Origin: BQJU01 sp965229635
GTDB taxonomy: Bacteria; Bacteroidota; Bacteroidia; Chitinophagales; Saprospiraceae
Direction: 5' to 3'
DNA length: 64,000 nt
Assembly: GCA_965229635.1 (NCBI GenBank)
Contig: OZ245894.1
Coordinates: 5,704,001 to 5,768,000, forward strand
Part shown: one piece after another, positions 60,601 through 64,000 of the stretch
Layout: the number at the start of each line of letters is the position of its first letter
Numbering within the stretch: the stretch's first letter is position 1
The notes under the pieces: model-generated
What the model saw: the letters and a program-made list of their open reading frames with translations, nothing else
Databases searched by the model: none
Told to the model about the DNA's origin: nothing
Translations under genes and position numbers: made by a program

Positions 60601-60676
60601 GGCCGATAATGTTAAAAGATTACACGCTATTTCGGAAGGCTGCCGCTTGCAGTTAAACGATCAGCTATTTCAATAA
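57668..60676 (+). CDS. CotH kinase-like protein fused to a right-handed beta-helix
   Basis: The 1002-residue protein begins with a membrane anchor (about 17-35, FLLGMGTLLMAFLAWIFAQQW). A beta-sandwich (about 50-185, SGRYSCRIGLGENLPHGFGYELIG) follows. A CotH-like atypical kinase covers about 195-520, with IKLRLKGDWLDHLTGEKWSF, FIELQLNGKSLGVYAYEEHFEKQL, VDILHAYHGIIWHNQRFYYNPVTNLLEPIGFDGFGE. A poorly defined region (520-720) precedes a right-handed parallel beta-helix (about 720-1000). Its turns include QGIILMNTGQQSVFKHVIFENAGN and YRCVFKDNHCEDALNAIR. CotH proteins phosphorylate spore-coat proteins in Bacillus. The target here is unknown. The beta-helix fusion is unusual. Confidence 0.8.
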   Translation: MILSKSSAKSPHSIERYFLLGMGTLLMAFLAWIFAQQWPDPVPPPSPTAIYCDAENVEGDFFVTGSHQFSGGELRSDERARSGRYSCRIGLGENLPHGFGYELIGAAPGEMYKVSVWRYKFPEKEGRLAVRGSGDSELDIYESFPKETDTNGWEKLEIQFTVPFENVPEVIHVFVYASGLKEVFFDDLSIEKIDQLKAASFELPVLQLQIDREGMQQLEQKRQEAFRSGLLEVEDGDWVNGSFIDSTGEHLPIKLRLKGDWLDHLTGEKWSFRVRVKDPHSWHRLVTFSLHTPAARYYLHEWLLHQWLEKEDVLNSRYDFIELQLNGKSLGVYAYEEHFEKQLVESRERREGPILKFSEAGLWSAIKRQMEHYGSKRFGATHSALDWQNSTIEPFNEKEIEASSTLSREYRQAQNLMYQYRNGLRSAPEVFDVERLAKYFAIVDILHAYHGIIWHNQRFYYNPVTNLLEPIGFDGFGEKPPRTYQLLGEGALNPESLVSTSIFAPLFQDTSFARQYLHYLYRFSERTYINDFFDSLQKQWQVRKKLINREFPDYQATLTDFLEESQYVHSLILPFENESIKSYTQSRMGTTKVLQVRNTHTLPVEIIGYSSQRNGTITAIDSLVYLPGRPHRRVVTRERRDSVVQNPGELRFIAEEVLEKQEIAQFRQLEVGAGAEYLFFKTLGVDSIISCKIGNWPKPVNHTARQNLQRFARIPDTNLVKVNKDLLYFKPGQHVIRQPLILPKGYQISMSPGTQLDFQNGAFLLSYSPIEAYGDDTSPIVLTSSDQSSQGIILMNTGQQSVFKHVIFENAGNLNYQNWILTGAVTLHESPAYFYRCVFKDNHCEDALNAIRTQFTLEYCLFSNIYSDAFDSDFSRGEVKNCHFQNVKNDGVDFSGSIVNIQHCEMINCGDKGISVGEESDVSVWNTLIEGSPIAVASKDLSTLFLQNIQLKDCEQGFTAYQKKPEYGCSSIIVDGYQADNVKRLHAISEGCRLQLNDQLFQ

Positions 60677-60695
60677 CTACTAACAAAAAGCCGCC

Positions 60696-63431
60696 ATGTT
60701 TTTACCTAAAACTCCGTGGTTACTCGGAGCCCTGTTGCTTTTTTGTACTTCACTTTATGCCCAATTGCCCGATCAGTTTTATGTACAACAACTCGAACTC
60801 AACTTCAACTTCCCGTTGGGCATGGCGTTTGATGATGGAGGCCGCATGTTTATCTGGGAAAAGGAAGGCATTGTCAGTATCGTTGACACCAATGGCCAGC
60901 AACTTCCGGAACCACTAATTGATCTACATGAGGAGGTAACCAACTGGAAGGACCATGGCCTGATGGGCTTTGCGCTCGACCCCGGATTTTCAGAAAATGG
61001 GTACTTCTATCTGCTCTATTCCGTTGATTTGCACCATTACTGGAATTACGGTACCGCTAACTACAATCCCGATTCTACAATTACCGATGGATCGCCCACT
61101 TTTGGACGAGTGACCCGTTATCAGGCTGATCCGGCAACCGGCTTTAGCCTGGCACTTCCGGAAAGTAGAAAGGTATTACTCGGCGAAACAATCGATAAAG
61201 GAATACCATTAACCTACGATTTTCACGGTCTGGGTAGTATTGTGGCCGCCGAAGATGGCACGCTGTTGATTTCTTGTGGAGATGGCACTTCAAATGAGGG
61301 CGGCAATATCGGGGGTAACCCGGCCGACTCCCTCGTCAATAAAGCACTGGATTTTGGCATCATGACCGCAGATCAGGACCTGGGTTCCTACCGCGCCCAA
61401 TATCTCAATTCGTATCGGGGTAAAATCCTGCGTATTGATTCAGAAACGGGGGATGGCTTGAGCAGTAACCCCTATTTTGATGAAGATTATCCTCGGTCTC
61501 CCCAATCCAGAATCTGGACGCTGGGGTTGAGAAATCCTTTCCGTATTGCGCTGAAGCCGGAAACGGGTAGTCACTATGCCGAAGATGGCAATCCTGGCAT
61601 CATCTACGTTGGTGATGTGGGCAATGGTGGTTGGGAAGAATTGGATATTGTCAAAGAAGGGGGGCAAAACTTTGCCTGGCCAATCTATGAAGGCTACCAC
61701 ATTCAGTGGGGCTTTCACCTGGCGGATAGCCCATTCAACCCAATGGCTCCTAACCCTCTCTATGGTACCGGTAGTTGTGATCAGGAATTTTTCACCTTTC
61801 GGGAATTATTTGCCCGCCGCACTGCTGATGGCCCCAACTTTGTGCCGAATCCCTGCAATCCCGCAGAACCCATTCCCTCTACTTCTTTCCCGATGATCGA
61901 AAGTTTGCCGACCCTCACGTGGAGCAATGCCGAATGGAATCCACCCACACGGGCTGAGGTGGCCCGCTTTAAGGATGATGGCTTTCTGTCACCTACCCAA
62001 ATCGATGATCCGGCAGCGGGAGTAGCGGGTGAGCTTTTTGATGGTTATTCCAGCATGGCCGGTGTGTTTTACCAGGGTACACAGTTTCCAGAAGAATATC
62101 GCAACCGTTACTTCGCCATCGACTTCAGCGGATGGATTAAAGTCTTTGATTTTGATGAAAATGATGAAATAATAGCCGTACGTCCATTTTACAATTTGGC
62201 CACCCAGATTATTTACCTGGCACAAGACCCCGAGGGTAGTTTGTATTTTATCAATCTGTTTGGCGAGATTAAGAAGATTACCTTTGGTGGCAATCCTCCA
62301 CCCGTGGCGGTGATTGAAGTGGACCAATACTACGGCTCCGGACCATTGACCGTAGAATTTGATGGCAGTCAATCCTTTGATTCCAATCTGGAGATCACCG
62401 AATACTTCTGGGACTTTGGCGATGGGCACACCAGTACAGAGATCAGCCCAAGCCATACATTCAACGGGGGGACGGACCCGGAAAGTTTTGAGGTAAAACT
62501 CACCGTTACCGATGCCGAAGGAGCGACTAATACAACAGAAGAAATCATCTCTATCAATAATACACCTCCGGTGGTCAACATTACCAGCTTTCAGGATGGT
62601 GATCGTTACCCGCTGCATGCGACCACTTCCCTTGAACTAATTGCCGAAGTTTCTGATGCAGAGCATACCGAAGATGAACTGACCTACGAGTGGCGCACAT
62701 ATGTGCATCACAACGCTCACTTCCATCCCGAGCCAGCAGACTACAATCACCGTAGTCACGTGCTGATTAGCCCACTGGGCTGTGTAGACGAAAACTATTG
62801 GTACCGCATTGAGCTAACGGTTATTGACCCAAATGGGCTTTCGAGTACCGACAGTCGCCAGATTTATCCCAATTGTGGAGATGTATTTGTAAATGATATC
62901 CCATTGAAGGCCACCGCCCAGGGTGATGTTGTAAAGCTTGATTGGTCTACCGAGTTCAGCAATCAAGCGGGGATATTTGAAATTCAGCGCAGCGAGGATT
63001 TATTCAACTTTATACCGATTGGAACGATTGAAATGCCACTAAGCGCAACGGAGAAATCATTCCAGTTTACGGATGCAGTGCCCATCAACGGCTCCAATAA
63101 CTACCGCATCAAGGCCATTGCAGCAGACCGGGCGTACACCTACAGCAATTTGGCCAGCACTACTTTTCCGGCTCCCAAAGCAGTGCGGATTTTTCCCAAT
63201 CCGGCGGACGACTACTTTACCGTCAGGGTAAAAAAGGCCAATGCTGATATCATTCAGTTTGAATTGTTTCAGCCTGATGGAGCGCGCATTTTGACCACTT
63301 CCTGGACAGCGGAGGAAGGTAAGCCATTTTCTAAAACAGTGCTCAGTGGCTTCCTGAATAATGGTTCATTCCTTTACCGGGTAACCAATGGGGAGTCGGT
63401 GCAGACAGGGAAATTGTTGTTGATGAACTAG
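60696..63431 (+). CDS. Secreted PQQ-dependent sugar dehydrogenase-like protein, PKD and T9SS domains
   Basis: The 911-residue protein has a signal peptide (ALLLFCTSLYAQ) and a soluble glucose/sorbosone dehydrogenase-like propeller (about 22-535). It has FPLGMAFDDGGRMFIWEKEG, DHGLMGFALDPGFSENGYFYL, GLGSIVAAEDGTLLISCGDGT, SYRGKILRIDSETG and LGLRNPFRIALKPETG. A PKD domain (about 540-620, YFWDFGDGHTSTEISPSHTF), a further beta-sandwich (about 625-735) and an FN3-like segment follow. The T9SS C-terminal sorting domain runs from RIFPNPADDYFTVRV to the end. The protein may oxidise sugars using pyrroloquinoline quinone, if that cofactor is available. It is the last gene of the DUF4956-CotH cluster, 19 bp after CotH. 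Confidence 0.88.
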   Translation: MFLPKTPWLLGALLLFCTSLYAQLPDQFYVQQLELNFNFPLGMAFDDGGRMFIWEKEGIVSIVDTNGQQLPEPLIDLHEEVTNWKDHGLMGFALDPGFSENGYFYLLYSVDLHHYWNYGTANYNPDSTITDGSPTFGRVTRYQADPATGFSLALPESRKVLLGETIDKGIPLTYDFHGLGSIVAAEDGTLLISCGDGTSNEGGNIGGNPADSLVNKALDFGIMTADQDLGSYRAQYLNSYRGKILRIDSETGDGLSSNPYFDEDYPRSPQSRIWTLGLRNPFRIALKPETGSHYAEDGNPGIIYVGDVGNGGWEELDIVKEGGQNFAWPIYEGYHIQWGFHLADSPFNPMAPNPLYGTGSCDQEFFTFRELFARRTADGPNFVPNPCNPAEPIPSTSFPMIESLPTLTWSNAEWNPPTRAEVARFKDDGFLSPTQIDDPAAGVAGELFDGYSSMAGVFYQGTQFPEEYRNRYFAIDFSGWIKVFDFDENDEIIAVRPFYNLATQIIYLAQDPEGSLYFINLFGEIKKITFGGNPPPVAVIEVDQYYGSGPLTVEFDGSQSFDSNLEITEYFWDFGDGHTSTEISPSHTFNGGTDPESFEVKLTVTDAEGATNTTEEIISINNTPPVVNITSFQDGDRYPLHATTSLELIAEVSDAEHTEDELTYEWRTYVHHNAHFHPEPADYNHRSHVLISPLGCVDENYWYRIELTVIDPNGLSSTDSRQIYPNCGDVFVNDIPLKATAQGDVVKLDWSTEFSNQAGIFEIQRSEDLFNFIPIGTIEMPLSATEKSFQFTDAVPINGSNNYRIKAIAADRAYTYSNLASTTFPAPKAVRIFPNPADDYFTVRVKKANADIIQFELFQPDGARILTTSWTAEEGKPFSKTVLSGFLNNGSFLYRVTNGESVQTGKLLLMN

Positions 63432-63438
63432 CGGCATC

Positions 63439-64000
63439 CTAGCGCGTGCGCCACAACTCAACCTTAAAGTCATCGATGTACAGCGTGTAATTGGAATTCT
63501 GCACGTAAGCTTTAAAAAAGTCCTCGGGGGTGGCCCTCCCGGGCACTTTGGTAAACAAAACCACCTCGTCCCAGGTACCGGCTTCTCCACCCCAGAGGCT
63601 GGGCGGCTCGTAGTTATTGATCTTATTGCCAATGCGGGTATGACGGTATTTGATGACCTTCCCTTCAGCCTTCTCAAAAACCGTGGTCAGAAGGCCCATG
63701 CTCAGCCAGGTGGGTTCTTTTTGTTCTTTGTAGCACCACACGCTAAAGCGCAAATAGTCGCCGGTTCGCGCGCCAATTGCAGCAAGTTGTTCGCGAAAAT
63801 CCGGAGCGAATTGGCGTTCGCGATCGATGCGGTAGGCGAAGTTGCCGCCCTTTACCACCCTCCTTTGAAAATGCACATCGGTGGAATCCTCAAAATCGTT
63901 AAAAAAGACCTCCTTCACCAGCGTTAGATCAGCAGTATCCGGTTGGGGTTCGTTGGAATCAAATTCAGTCACCTCGGCCATATTGAGTTCGGTCTTGCCA
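63439..64000 (-). CDS. Beta-sandwich protein, partial (N-terminus beyond window)
   Basis: The frame is open to the right edge; an ATG at 63981 is in frame but upstream codons (GKTELN) also translate, so the true start is probably outside. The visible 187 residues have a galactose-binding/CBM-like beta-sandwich: NDFEDSTDVHFQRRVVKGGNFAYRID, YLRFSVWCYKEQKEPTWLSMGL, WDEVVLFTKVPGRATPEDFFKAYVQ and the terminal LYIDDFKVELWRTR. A strand ending D-D-F-x-V-E-L is typical of such domains. It resembles the beta-sandwich near the start of the CotH fusion (57668-60676), with GELRSDERARSGRYSCRI. The stop lies 7 bp from that of the sugar dehydrogenase. Confidence 0.6.
   Translation of the reverse strand, partial: GKTELNMAEVTEFDSNEPQPDTADLTLVKEVFFNDFEDSTDVHFQRRVVKGGNFAYRIDRERQFAPDFREQLAAIGARTGDYLRFSVWCYKEQKEPTWLSMGLLTTVFEKAEGKVIKYRHTRIGNKINNYEPPSLWGGEAGTWDEVVLFTKVPGRATPEDFFKAYVQNSNYTLYIDDFKVELWRTR

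Overview
The window looks like the chromosome of a member of the Bacteroidota, most likely class Saprospiria (Lewinella, Haliscomenobacter or Saprospira relatives). This is inferred from gene content. There is a giant SprB-repeat surface protein, three proteins ending in type IX secretion (T9SS) sorting domains, small Bacteroidota-restricted families (DUF3098-like, DUF6495-like), starts without clear Shine-Dalgarno sequences, and several TAnnTTTG promoter elements typical of the phylum. No rRNA or tRNA gene, prophage or transposase gene was seen.

Layout. 0-17 kb is mostly housekeeping: the end of a prolyl oligopeptidase, a DinB protein, a membrane protein with a PAS histidine kinase, a nucleoside transporter divergent from uridine kinase, rimM, a lipoprotein and mnmA, a LysE exporter, an RlpA/SPOR protein, two secreted proteins, the ftsX-DUF3098-uppP-truB operon, an OmpA/coiled-coil protein and an enolase-superfamily dipeptide epimerase. 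17.2-21.8 kb has no intact gene. It holds 355-bp tandem palindromic repeats, a second family of structured repeats, an orphan CRISPR array (19 repeats, 18 spacers), an AT-rich candidate leader, another copy of the first palindrome and a microrepeat. 21.8-28 kb (minus strand) holds a QueC-like/creatininase fusion, a DUF1611 (DgcN-like) protein, a threonine-synthase-like PLP enzyme and modBC. Together with the epimerase on the far side of the CRISPR island, the first three look like a glutamate or peptide stereochemistry locus that has been split.

28-33 kb carries phenylacetate-CoA ligase, a secreted protein, a second DinB protein, ferredoxin-NADP reductase and [4Fe-4S] APS reductase. 33.4-39.2 kb is one 1948-residue adhesin with 19 SprB-type repeats. 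It is preceded by 1.4 kb rich in inverted repeats and terminator-like units. 40.6-48.9 kb is a nine-gene minus-strand block: terC, doxX, apbE, a DnaQ-like exonuclease, two MbnP-like lipoproteins and three tandem MauG/MbnH-like di-haem peroxidases. 49-64 kb holds a DUF6495-like protein, a T9SS choice-of-anchor B protein, trmD, an FKBP, ubiX, a periplasmic thioredoxin, a D-amino-acid oxidase, a metallophosphoesterase, a coiled-coil membrane protein, a DUF4956-CotH/beta-helix-sugar dehydrogenase cluster and a truncated gene.

The best candidates for something undescribed are the QueC-like/creatininase locus with its CRISPR island, the expanded MbnP/MbnH operon, and the structured repeats next to the CRISPR array.
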